Assembly (NCBI GenBank): GCA_038236965.1
Contig: JBBRZF010000129.1
Span: 1-9,982, forward strand
Reading direction: 5' to 3'
From: JBBRZF01 sp038236965
GTDB lineage: Bacteria; Acidobacteriota; Terriglobia; Terriglobales; Acidobacteriaceae
DNA: 9,982 bases
Shown: positions 1 to 6,180 of the stretch, piece after piece
Position numbering within the stretch: the stretch's first letter is position 1
Layout of the letters: each line of letters opens with the position of its first letter
Notes under the pieces: generated by a model
Told to the model about the DNA's origin: nothing
The model's input: the letters and a program-made list of their open reading frames with translations, nothing else
Databases searched by the model: none
Translations under genes and position numbers: made by a program

Positions 1-1
1 A

Positions 2-655
2 TCAGCGCACGACGCGTCTTGCCGCGGGTCTATCGGCAAGCATCGACTGCCATGCCAACACGAAGGAAGGCAGGAACCCGGCGGTCGCGATCACTGTCCA
101 GACAACCGATTGAAGCGCTTCCGGTCCCATCGCGCGTATCGCTGGAATCGCGTTGATGGTCCGCACCACCACGAAGACCATCGCGAAGGGATAGCTGCGA
201 ATCATCCATTCACGGTGCTGCTTGATCCTGCCCGTACGGATGCAATACAAGGCGGTACCCGTGGTGATCATCCAGCCAAGAGCCTGCACAATTGAGGCCA
301 GCCTGAGGACGTGCGGCCCGATGCTGAATGCGACAACGACCGCCGTAGGTGCGCCGATGAAAACACTCGCGACGTAAACCCGTCCCATCACGCGATGCAG
401 TTGCAGGTGTTTTGCGCGAAGACGATTGGAGAATTGGAATGGCGCAAGAAGCAGGGCGAGTGCCCCAAAGATGCCATGCGCGAGCATCCAGTACGGGATG
501 ACCGAATACCGCACACGGAGTACGGACCGGCTATCAAGTAGAGCAAGGTCGCGATGGACGAGTACAAACAACGACATCGCCGCAAATACGCCGAAGAGCG
601 CATATTTGGAATTGAGCCGACTCTTGCGGGTGGGAGATACGGCAACGGTCGCCAC
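2..655 (-). CDS. DUF2306-type integral membrane protein
   Basis: Complete 217-aa protein from a GTG start to a TGA stop that sits at the very edge of the window. About six hydrophobic segments are visible (residues ~17-35, 52-74, 91-112, 118-138, 155-171, 183-203), so it is an inner-membrane protein. The conserved blocks of the DUF2306 family are present: HRVMGRVYV (87-95) in the loop before the third helix and the basic-aromatic block KQHREWMIRSY (145-155). The biochemical role of this family is not known and I do not propose one. The GTG is preferred because the next methionine lies inside the first membrane helix; a GAGG lies only ~4 bases upstream, so initiation looks modest. It is divergent from queG and separated from it by 460 bp, so it is probably a single-gene transcript at this end. 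Family call is from motif recognition only. Confidence 0.82.
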   Translation of the reverse strand: MATVAVSPTRKSRLNSKYALFGVFAAMSLFVLVHRDLALLDSRSVLRVRYSVIPYWMLAHGIFGALALLLAPFQFSNRLRAKHLQLHRVMGRVYVASVFIGAPTAVVVAFSIGPHVLRLASIVQALGWMITTGTALYCIRTGRIKQHREWMIRSYPFAMVFVVVRTINAIPAIRAMGPEALQSVVWTVIATAGFLPSFVLAWQSMLADRPAARRVVR

Positions 656-680
656 AGAACCTCGCTCGAACTGGAGGCAG

Positions 681-686
681 AGTATA
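681..686 (-). promoter_or_regulatory. Possible -10 element of the DUF2306 gene
   Basis: On the minus strand this reads TATACT, five of six matches to the sigma-70 -10 consensus, 25 bases before the GTG start. No good -35 hexamer is visible at 16-18 bp. Positional inference only. Confidence 0.35.
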
Positions 687-865
687 GCCCGAATCTGGAG
701 TTCATGCTTTGGATTTCACCGCCCAGTCGCCAGCACAAAAAAACTTGTCAAGCACCAAAAACCCATTCCAGACACCTAACCTGCTGATAGCAAACGCAAT
801 ATAGTTTGCCGCGCCATGTCCAGTTGAACCCCTCCGATGTGTCATACTAGATATAGAGATCAAAC

Positions 866-894
866 AAAGGCCGCGCCCAACCAGCGCGGCTTTG
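866..894. terminator. Terminator-like hairpin of unclear ownership
   Basis: GCCGCGC (870-876) and GCGCGGC (884-890) form a perfect 7-bp GC stem around a 7-base loop. It can be extended by an AAAG/CTTT arm if one G is bulged, and T-rich sequence follows on the plus strand. The shape is that of an intrinsic terminator, but no plus-strand gene precedes it. It may end an unannotated short transcript or be a stray repeat. A weak promoter-like pair (TTGAAC 824-829, TAGATA 848-853) lies just before it. Confidence 0.4.
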
Positions 895-916
895 TGCTTT
901 GTCTCCGAACCGGGCG

Positions 917-934
917 ACTGGCAACTGGCAACTG
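917..934. repeat. 7-bp tandem repeat (ACTGGCA), 2.6 copies
   Basis: Two perfect ACTGGCA units followed by a partial ACTG. It is a simple-sequence heptad in intergenic DNA with no sign of coding or regulatory role. Confidence 0.7.
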
Positions 935-1067
935 CTGCTAAGTTCTTCGTTATCCATATTTTGATATTTAACTCCAATAGAATCAGGATTTTGCAGACAA
1001 ATTCTCTGTAAAATATTAAGAACAAAGAAGTTAAAAAGAGAGAAAGTTGGGGGGGAGGGTGCCTTGG

Positions 1068-1099
1068 CTCAGCATCTCAGCAGCTCAGTAGCTTAGTAG
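1068..1099. repeat. 8-bp tandem repeat (CTCAGYAG x4) before queG
   Basis: Four successive octamers: CTCAGCAT, CTCAGCAG, CTCAGTAG and CTTAGTAG. The array ends 16 bases before the queG ATG, in the stretch that should be its 5' untranslated region. The two interior units are closest to consensus and the outer ones have drifted. Copy-number change would alter leader length, not the reading frame. Confidence 0.75.
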
Positions 1100-1115
1100 C
1101 CGTAAAATAGTCCCA

Positions 1116-2267
1116 ATGTCCCTCGCTGACTCCATCAAGGCTTCCGCCGCCGAACTCGGATTCGACCTCTGCGGAATCTCGCCTGTCGGAGAATTCCGCG
1201 AGCTGGAATATTTCCCCCAGTGGATTGCCGAAGGTCGCGCGGGAGAAATGGATTACCTCGCCAAGCGTAACGACGAAGGTCAACTCAAGCGCGCCGCGCT
1301 GGCCAACGTCGCGCCCTGGGCGAAGTCGGTCATCGTCTGCGCCATCAACTACAACAGCGCTCATCCTTACTCGACCGAGGTCCCCGACCCAACGCGCGGA
1401 TGGATTTCCCGCTACGCGTGGACAGACTCGGATTATCACGACGCGGTGTTGCGCCGATTGCGCGAGTTGGAAGCGCGCATCGTCTCTCAGTTAACCAAGG
1501 CTGACGCAACCAAGTCTGACGCAACCAAGGCTGATGTAGCGAACGCCGGCTCGCAGCACGCCAACGTCGCTGCGCCGCGAACATGGTGTTACGTCGATAC
1601 TGGTCCGCTCGTCGAGCGCGTCTACGCGCAGCACTCAGGCATTGGTTGGACCGGCAAGAACACCTGCATCATCAACCAGCAGATTGGTTCCTGGCTCTTT
1701 CTGGGCGTCATACTCACGTCGCTGGAACTTGCGCCCGATCTTCCAGCGGCCGATCGTTGCGGAAGTTGCACGGCATGTCTGGATGCCTGTCCGACGAACG
1801 CATTCCTCGCGCCGTACCAGTTGGACGCGACACGCTGCATCTCCTATCTGACGATAGAGAAGCGCGGCTCCATTCCGGAAGAGCTGCGCGAAGGAATGGG
1901 AAACCACATCTTCGGGTGCGATATCTGCCAGGACGTTTGTCCCTGGAATCGCAAGGCGCCCGTTGGAAACGCGCCCGAGTTCGCGCCGCGCACGGCCTTG
2001 CAATCGCCCTCGCTCGCCCGTCTCGCCGAGATGAGCGTGGAGGAATTCCGCGAGACCTTTCGCCGCTCTCCGGTGAAGCGCGCGAAGTATTCCGGAGTGC
2101 GGCGCAATGTAGCCATTGCCATGGGCAACAGCGGCAACCTAGAATTCGCCATACACCTTCGCAAGCTGGCAGCAGACGATGATCCCAGCGTAGCCCAGCA
2201 CGCCCAATGGGCGTTGCAACGGCTGGAAGAGCATCGCGCAGAGCAAGAGGAGTCGGCCAAAGCATGA
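1116..2267 (+). CDS. queG: Epoxyqueuosine reductase QueG
   Basis: Cytoplasmic cobalamin-dependent iron-sulfur enzyme that reduces epoxyqueuosine to queuosine in the wobble base of GUN-anticodon tRNAs, the last step of the pathway. The 383-aa product has the family order: N-terminal reductase domain with the conserved block YVDTGPLVER (159-168, Asp161 matching the proposed catalytic Asp), the GIGWTGKNT block (175-183), a first [4Fe-4S] motif with C215, C218, C221 and C225 (CGSCTACLDACP), further cysteines C241, C268, C271 and C275 (CDICQDVCPWN) for the second cluster, and a HEAT-like C-terminus (about 330-375) expected to help bind tRNA. Unusual for the family is a low-complexity insert at about 125-153 encoded by a 15-bp tandem repeat. 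The ATG gives a normal N-terminus, but no Shine-Dalgarno is visible upstream. The stop overlaps the next start by 4 bp. No other queuosine gene lies in the window. Confidence 0.96.
   Translation: MSLADSIKASAAELGFDLCGISPVGEFRELEYFPQWIAEGRAGEMDYLAKRNDEGQLKRAALANVAPWAKSVIVCAINYNSAHPYSTEVPDPTRGWISRYAWTDSDYHDAVLRRLRELEARIVSQLTKADATKSDATKADVANAGSQHANVAAPRTWCYVDTGPLVERVYAQHSGIGWTGKNTCIINQQIGSWLFLGVILTSLELAPDLPAADRCGSCTACLDACPTNAFLAPYQLDATRCISYLTIEKRGSIPEELREGMGNHIFGCDICQDVCPWNRKAPVGNAPEFAPRTALQSPSLARLAEMSVEEFRETFRRSPVKRAKYSGVRRNVAIAMGNSGNLEFAIHLRKLAADDDPSVAQHAQWALQRLEEHRAEQEESAKA
1485..1544 (+). repeat. In-frame 15-bp tandem repeat inside queG
   Basis: Four 15-base units, the second and third (1500-1514 and 1515-1529) differing at one base, flanked by two decayed units. 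They encode SQLTK-ADATK-SDATK-ADVAN (residues 124-143). The period is a multiple of three, so expansion keeps the frame. It lies between the N-terminal part and the YVDTGP active-site block, in a position likely to be a surface loop. Confidence 0.8.
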
Positions 2268-2617
2268 CGTCGTCGGAATTCGGGTATGCACCAATAGACT
2301 CCAGCAGCCGGAAGTATTCCCGCTACAAGGTGGACATTCGCGTGAAGGTGGTGGTGCGCACAAATGGCCGCAGCGAGATCATCCACGGACGCAGCAACCA
2401 CCTCGGCATCGGAGGCATGGGTGTGACCCTCACCCAGCAACTGGAGCGCGGAACGCTCGCCATCCTTGAATTCAAGATTCCGGGTTGCGAAGCCTTCAAG
2501 ATGCGCTCGGAGCTTCGCTATCGGTCCGGCTTCAAGTGCGGCTTCCAGTTCCTGGAGGTTTCCGCAGAGCAGCGCGCGCTCATCAGGTCATTTTGCAGTG
2601 AATTGCCGCTGAAGTGA
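2264..2617 (+). CDS. PilZ domain protein
   Basis: A 117-aa single-domain protein of the PilZ family, whose members bind cyclic di-GMP and pass the signal to motility, secretion or polysaccharide machinery. The N-terminal RxxxR motif is present (R16 to R20, RKYSR). The second motif, normally D/NxSxxG, is altered: residues 45-51 read NHLGIGG, so the serine, and depending on alignment the Asp/Asn, is replaced. The C-terminal part (about 64-110) continues as beta-strand-like sequence of PilZ type. The start at 2264 is chosen because it overlaps the queG stop in an ATGA arrangement and has AGAGGAG at 2246-2252, 11 bases upstream. A longer in-frame start at 2207 would lie within the queG C-terminus and adds residues unlike PilZ. 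Translational coupling to queG is likely. The partner of this protein is not evident from its neighbours. Confidence 0.88.
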   Translation: MTSSEFGYAPIDSSSRKYSRYKVDIRVKVVVRTNGRSEIIHGRSNHLGIGGMGVTLTQQLERGTLAILEFKIPGCEAFKMRSELRYRSGFKCGFQFLEVSAEQRALIRSFCSELPLK

Positions 2618-2687
2618 TCTTCGCGTGCATGACACGCTCGAAAGACAGTGGTAGCATTCGCCACCAGAGACACAGATGGAGGCCATG

Positions 2688-4508
2688 ATGCGGGCCCGCA
2701 AGTTCTTACTTCCAATCATCCTGTTCATTCTTTGCAGTGCTACTGCAATGGCGCAGTGGAACGAAGTAAAGTCGCAGAACTTCACCGTGCTGACCGACAC
2801 CAACCAGGGACGCGATGTCGCCCTGCGATTCGAGCAGATGCGCGCCGTTTACGGCACCATCCTGCACAAGACCGAGGTCAATCTGCCCACGCCACTGACC
2901 ATCATCGGTTTCCGCAACCAGAGCGAGATGAAGGCGAATGGGCCGCTCTACAACGGCAAGCCTATCGACCTCGGCGGATACTTCCAGCCCGGCGAAGATC
3001 GTAACCACATCATCATCGATCTCTCGGCGGAGGAAAAGTGGTCTGTCGTCTTCCATGAGTACGCGCACCTGCTGCTGAACGGGAACTATCCGCAGACGCA
3101 GGCCTGGTTCGACGAAGGTTTCGCCGAGTATTACGGCGCCACGCACATCACCGGCAAGCAGGTAGAACTCGGACAGGCGCCGCCTTCGGCCAGCGTTTTG
3201 TCCGACAACCACATGCTGATGCCTACGCTACAGCTATTCAGCGTGGCCCATGACTCCAAGACCTACAACGAGACCGGACACGCGCGCCAACTCTTCTACG
3301 CGCAATCATGGCTGGTCGTGCATTGGATATTCGAAAACCACAAGTTGCCGGAGCTGTCGCGATACTTTGACGGGGTGATGAATCGCAAGGTCCCCATCGC
3401 CGAGGCCTTTCAGGCGGCCTTCGGCATGGACACGAAGCAGTTCGACAAGGTGATCACGAACTATCTGCGCATCGGTCGAGGAGGCGTGATGCGCCTCCCC
3501 GTACCGGATGTTGTGGATCCCTCGAGCTATGTGAGCCGCAAGTTGAATGACATCCAGACGAAAGCGGTACTGGCGGAATTGCACGCGCACATGATCGACC
3601 GGCACAAGCAGGCGGTTGACGAGTTCAAGGCGGTACTAGCGGTGGAACCCGACAATGAGGTTGCACACCGCGGATTGGGATTCGAGTACCTGAGGGAACA
3701 CGACATGGATGCGGCTGCCGAACACATACGCCGCGCCGCAGCGCTGAATGAAAACGACGCACGCGTACATTACTACAATGCGGTTCTGCTGAACCGCGGA
3801 GCGCAAGACGGTGTCGAGTCACAGAGTCGCGCGCAGCAGATGAATTTCGAACTGCAGAAGGCTGTGCAGATCGACCCCACCTACGCCGATGCTTACAGCC
3901 TGCTCTCCTTCACGCAGCTCTCCATGCGCAAGCCGGAAGAAGCGCTTCAATCCGCGAAAAAGGCGGTGGAACTGAGTCCGCGCAATGAGATGTTCCTGTT
4001 CAACCTCGCCGAGGTTCAGTTGCAATTGGGCAACACGGATGCTGCGCAGACCATATTCCGCATCCTGCAAAGCAGTACAAATCCGGCTGTCGCCGCACGT
4101 GCCTTAAGCGCCCTTAGCAATGTTACGCAAGTGACCAAGCAGCAACAACAGTGGGCCGAACAGGGACTGAACAACGACCCCACCGATCCGCGCTGGAAGC
4201 CTCGCGAAGATGACAAGAAGGAAAAGGAAGATGTCGAAGAGGAAGCGGCTCCGGTGAAGCATGATGTGCGACGAATCGAATTCCTGAAAGGCACCCTGCT
4301 GACGGTGGACTGCTCCTCGCAACCGGCGGCAACACTTTCTCTCACCAGCGCAGGCAAGACGTGGCACATGCAGATCGCGGACCGAGCCAAAGTTGTGCTG
4401 ATAGGAGCGGAACAGTTTTCCTGCGGATGGAAGAACGTGAAGGTGGCGGTGAACTACAAAAACAGCGGTGCATTGCAGGGAGACATTATCTCGTTGGAAT
4501 TACAGTAA
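2688..4508 (+). CDS. Secreted DUF1570-type metallopeptidase-like protein with TPR repeats
   Basis: 606-aa exported protein. It has a basic start (MRARK), a hydrophobic core and an ATAMA-Q signal peptidase I site at about residue 22. Residues ~24-260 resemble the DUF1570/peptidase-MA-like gluzincin group, with HEYAH (123-127) as the HExxH zinc motif and a downstream DEGFAEYYG block holding Glu143 and Glu147, either of which could be the third zinc ligand. A TPR solenoid follows (about 293-475, with clear units near 293-360 and 390-445), then a charged linker (EDDKKEKEDVEEEA, 507-520) and a small beta-rich C-terminal domain (about 527-606) I do not recognise. Substrate unknown; peptidase activity is inferred from the motif. 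GGAGG at 2678-2682 is five bases before the ATG at 2688, which decides this start; in-frame ATGs at 2676 and 2685 are alternatives. It follows the PilZ gene by 70 bp with no terminator between, so cotranscription is possible. Confidence 0.85.
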   Translation: MRARKFLLPIILFILCSATAMAQWNEVKSQNFTVLTDTNQGRDVALRFEQMRAVYGTILHKTEVNLPTPLTIIGFRNQSEMKANGPLYNGKPIDLGGYFQPGEDRNHIIIDLSAEEKWSVVFHEYAHLLLNGNYPQTQAWFDEGFAEYYGATHITGKQVELGQAPPSASVLSDNHMLMPTLQLFSVAHDSKTYNETGHARQLFYAQSWLVVHWIFENHKLPELSRYFDGVMNRKVPIAEAFQAAFGMDTKQFDKVITNYLRIGRGGVMRLPVPDVVDPSSYVSRKLNDIQTKAVLAELHAHMIDRHKQAVDEFKAVLAVEPDNEVAHRGLGFEYLREHDMDAAAEHIRRAAALNENDARVHYYNAVLLNRGAQDGVESQSRAQQMNFELQKAVQIDPTYADAYSLLSFTQLSMRKPEEALQSAKKAVELSPRNEMFLFNLAEVQLQLGNTDAAQTIFRILQSSTNPAVAARALSALSNVTQVTKQQQQWAEQGLNNDPTDPRWKPREDDKKEKEDVEEEAAPVKHDVRRIEFLKGTLLTVDCSSQPAATLSLTSAGKTWHMQIADRAKVVLIGAEQFSCGWKNVKVAVNYKNSGALQGDIISLELQ

Positions 4509-4510
4509 TA

Positions 4511-4540
4511 ACTAACCCTCCTTGGTTAAGGAGGGTTAGT
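4511..4540. terminator. Hairpin between convergent genes, probable bidirectional terminator
   Basis: Perfect 13-bp inverted repeat (arms 4511-4523 and 4528-4540) around a 4-base loop, starting 3 bases after the metallopeptidase stop and 17 bases after the cold-shock gene stop on the other strand. Neither side has a proper U tract; the minus-strand side (TATTACTG) is the better one. The arms contain AAGGAGGG and its complement, a strong Shine-Dalgarno-like word, with no start codon after it. Position supports a shared 3' end or terminator. Confidence 0.65.
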
Positions 4541-4556
4541 GGGGAACTAGTGCTGA

Positions 4557-4760
4557 TCAGCCGCGACTGACATTCTGAGCCTGAAGACCCTTGGGGCCTG
4601 TGACGCATTCGAATTCAACGGCCTCGCCTTCATTGAGGGTACGATAGCCGGTTTCCTGTATCACGGAGAAGTGCACAAAGACATCTTCGCCAGTCGAGCG
4701 CTGAATAAATCCGTAGCCTTTCGCGCCATTAAACCACTTAACTGTTCCCTTTTCCTTCAC
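4557..4760 (-). CDS. Cold-shock domain protein (CspA family)
   Basis: A 67-aa single cold-shock domain, the normal length for bacterial Csp proteins: a cytoplasmic five-stranded OB-fold that binds single-stranded RNA and DNA and acts as an RNA chaperone. Both RNA-binding motifs are intact: KGYGFI (residues 14-19, RNP1) and DVFVHF (26-31, RNP2), after the typical GTVKWFN opening. The start is GTG; AAAGGAG seven bases upstream and the canonical N-terminus support it. The gene has a long upstream spacer with a strong stem-loop ending in U6 (4897-4962), which may belong to its leader. Csp genes are often controlled by structured leaders, but whether this paralogue is cold-induced cannot be told from the sequence. 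It converges on the metallopeptidase gene and shares an intergenic hairpin with it. Confidence 0.95.
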   Translation of the reverse strand: MKEKGTVKWFNGAKGYGFIQRSTGEDVFVHFSVIQETGYRTLNEGEAVEFECVTGPKGLQAQNVSRG

Positions 4761-4767
4761 AGCGGTA

Positions 4768-4774
4768 CTCCTTT
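4768..4774 (-). promoter_or_regulatory. Shine-Dalgarno of the cold-shock gene
   Basis: AAAGGAG on the minus strand, seven bases before the GTG at 4760. It is the strongest ribosome-binding site in the window and fixes the non-ATG start. Confidence 0.85.
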
Positions 4775-4896
4775 CGCTTCTTTAGAACTGAGTTTTAGAA
4801 CCACAACCGGAAACGATTGCCCGCAACGCTGGTTTGCGTTAAAGAGTTCACGCCTGCCGGCCCCCGAATGCAGTTCGCTCGCCGCACCAATCGACC

Positions 4897-4962
4897 AAAA
4901 AATACGGGCCCCCGAGTCTTGCGCCGCCGATGAGCGGCTCGAAACTCCAGGGCCCATATTTT
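4897..4962 (-). promoter_or_regulatory. Stem-loop with U6 tail upstream of the cold-shock gene (attenuator or terminator candidate)
   Basis: Inverted repeat of 13 pairs: 4899-4911 with 4950-4962, containing GGGCCC. Inside it GAGT/ACTC and GCCGC/GCGGC can also pair. One position is C·A on the plus strand but G·U in minus-strand RNA, so the stem is continuous only as a minus-strand transcript, which then ends in U6. It lies about 137 bases before the Csp start. If the promoter is upstream of it, this would be a leader attenuator or RNA switch; if the promoter is downstream, it would end some other short transcript. No clear minus-strand promoter is visible on either side. Confidence 0.5.
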
Positions 4963-5139
4963 CAAGCTTCATGGACTGCGTACGAAACATCTACCTAACC
5001 CGAAACCTACCCTAAGAAGGGCAAGCAGCGACATGTTTGCAGAGAAGTAAAAGGTTTGGCAAGCTTTTGCGTATACGGGACTTAGCGTAGTTCTGTTTTG
5101 GAATTTATCTTGTTTATTTACTCCAGATTTTGACAATTA

Positions 5140-5167
5140 TTGACGACGTTCAGGCGTTCGTTATCAA
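5140..5167 (+). promoter_or_regulatory. Candidate promoter of the YihY-family gene
   Basis: TTGACG (5140-5145) and TATCAA (5162-5167) are spaced 16 bp and match sigma-70 consensus at 5/6 and 4/6 positions. This would give an untranslated leader of roughly 65 bases carrying the hairpins described next. A perfect TTGACA at 5130-5135 has no usable -10 partner at 16-18 bp. Confidence 0.4.
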
Positions 5168-5198
5168 GGAAATCTCAGGTGATTTCCCGGACCGCCTG
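5151..5198 (+). promoter_or_regulatory. Nested stem-loop in the YihY-family gene leader
   Basis: An outer pair CAGGCG/CGCCTG (5151-5156 with 5193-5198) encloses a perfect 7-bp inner hairpin GGAAATC/GATTTCC (5168-5174 with 5181-5187). CTCAGG (5174-5179) could instead pair with CCTGAG (5195-5200), so two exclusive folds exist. It ends about 40 bases before the start codon. Function unknown. Confidence 0.4.
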
Positions 5199-5239
5199 AG
5201 CGTATCTGGCATGCAGCAACTCTGCTACGATTAGGCGAG

Positions 5240-6139
5240 ATGCAACTTACAGCAGAAGAGAACAAGGCGACCTCGACGCTTTCGGCTGCGGCCGCGACGG
5301 TGGCGGAATTGACGGCACCGGGGATGTGGGCGGCTGTCAGGAGGCAGGCGGGGCCGACGGCGAAGTACTTAATGTCGACGGAGGTGCATACTTATGCATT
5401 TTCGGTGGCTTGTAATGCGATTTTGTCGTTCATACCATTCATGGTGCTGCTGCTGACTTTTACGCGGCGGGTATTTCATTCGCAGATGATGTACGAGGTG
5501 ATTTTAGGAGACAACGGGCTGATGCGTTCGTATCTGCCCAGCAACCAGGACTTCATCATCAAGAATCTGCGGGCTCTTTCGTCGGGACACCGGGTGCAGG
5601 TATTTTCCGCGGTGATGTTGTTCGTGAGTTCGACGGGAGTGTTTCTGCCGCTGGAAGTCGCGTTGAATAAAGTCTGGGGATTCAAGGACAATCGTTCGTA
5701 CCTTGGTAACCAGGCGATCGCGTTGGGGCTGGCGATGGGATGCGGGACGCTGGCATTGCTCTCGATTGCCGCAACGGCGGCGAATTGGAGCATTTTAAGC
5801 CAGTTTCTGGGAACGAACATCCTGGCGCGCGCGGTGGGGTACGGAGTGATGAAGTTGTTCGCCACACTGGCGGCGATCACGACGTTCTTCCTTATCTACT
5901 GGGCGCTGCCGAATGGAAAAGTTTCCGCACGAGCGGTGTTGCCTGCGGCGATCCTCACGGGCGTGCTCTTCGAGTTGGTGAAGTTGATTTATGTGCTGGC
6001 CCTGCCGTGGCTGAACTTCGAGGAAGTGTATGGACCATTCTCGATATCGGTGACGCTGATGTTCTGGGCGTTCGTGTCGGGATTGCTGTTGCTGGGCGGC
6101 GCGTACCTGTCGGCGGCGGAACACGAGATGAAAACGTAA
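5240..6139 (+). CDS. YihY/BrkB-family (UPF0761-like) inner membrane protein
   Basis: A 299-aa polytopic membrane protein. Six hydrophobic helices are visible (about 53-74, 119-142, 157-180, 203-222, 233-255, 267-290), after a soluble N-terminal stretch of about 50 residues. The family signature near the end is present: YGPFSISVTLMFWAFVSGLL, followed by a polar C-terminus (SAAEHEMKT). The LPNGKVSARAVLPAA loop (223-237), with LFELVKL (243-249) in the next helix, is also typical. Members were once annotated as ribonuclease BN or serum-resistance factor BrkB; neither role is secure and the true function is unknown. The start is ATG with a weak AGGCGAG just upstream. It is divergent from csp and ends at a strong terminator, so it is probably a single-gene transcript. 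Confidence 0.92.
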   Translation: MQLTAEENKATSTLSAAAATVAELTAPGMWAAVRRQAGPTAKYLMSTEVHTYAFSVACNAILSFIPFMVLLLTFTRRVFHSQMMYEVILGDNGLMRSYLPSNQDFIIKNLRALSSGHRVQVFSAVMLFVSSTGVFLPLEVALNKVWGFKDNRSYLGNQAIALGLAMGCGTLALLSIAATAANWSILSQFLGTNILARAVGYGVMKLFATLAAITTFFLIYWALPNGKVSARAVLPAAILTGVLFELVKLIYVLALPWLNFEEVYGPFSISVTLMFWAFVSGLLLLGGAYLSAAEHEMKT

Positions 6140-6153
6140 TGCATATTATGCAG

Positions 6154-6180
6154 AAAACGCGGCCTACGGGCCGCGTTTTT
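6154..6180 (+). terminator. Intrinsic terminator of the YihY-family gene
   Basis: CGCGGCC (6158-6164) and GGCCGCG (6169-6175) form a perfect stem closed by a UACG tetraloop of the very stable C(UNCG)G type, followed by five T. AAAA before the stem can extend it and makes it potentially bidirectional. It begins 15 bases after the stop codon. Confidence 0.95.

Larger units (their letters stand above)
656..1115. other. Divergent intergenic region without a gene
   Basis: 460 bp between the DUF2306 gene and queG. Open frames crossing it show no protein-like composition, family resemblance or ribosome site. It contains a GC-rich hairpin (866-894), a 7-bp tandem repeat (917-934), an AT-rich block (about 950-1020) that could hold the queG promoter (TTGCAG at 991-996 and TATTAA at 1014-1019, spaced 17 bp, both weak matches), a purine-rich tract with a G7 run (about 1021-1059), and an 8-bp tandem repeat (1068-1099). 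Confidence 0.7.
4761..5239. other. Divergent intergenic region between csp and the YihY-family gene
   Basis: 479 bp without a convincing gene. The csp side holds the ribosome site and U6 stem-loop. The other side is AT-rich (about 5085-5145), with candidate promoter hexamers and a hairpin region before the plus-strand gene. A 77-codon minus-strand frame (4757-4990) ends by overlapping the csp start (GTGA), but it has no good ribosome site and no recognisable protein features, so it is not called. Confidence 0.65.

Noticed and set aside
702..1025. 107-codon minus-strand frame in the spacer before queG
   Set aside because: It crosses the GC-rich hairpin and the ACTGGCA repeat, overlaps the DUF2306 promoter region and has no protein-like composition.
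1583..2182. 199-codon plus-strand frame, plus several minus-strand frames inside queG
   Set aside because: Arg/His/Ser-rich shadows of high-GC coding DNA; queG in the other frame has full family motifs.
5130..5135. Perfect TTGACA as the main promoter of the YihY-family gene
   Set aside because: No acceptable -10 hexamer at 16-18 bp; TTGACG at 5140 with TATCAA at 5162 fits better.
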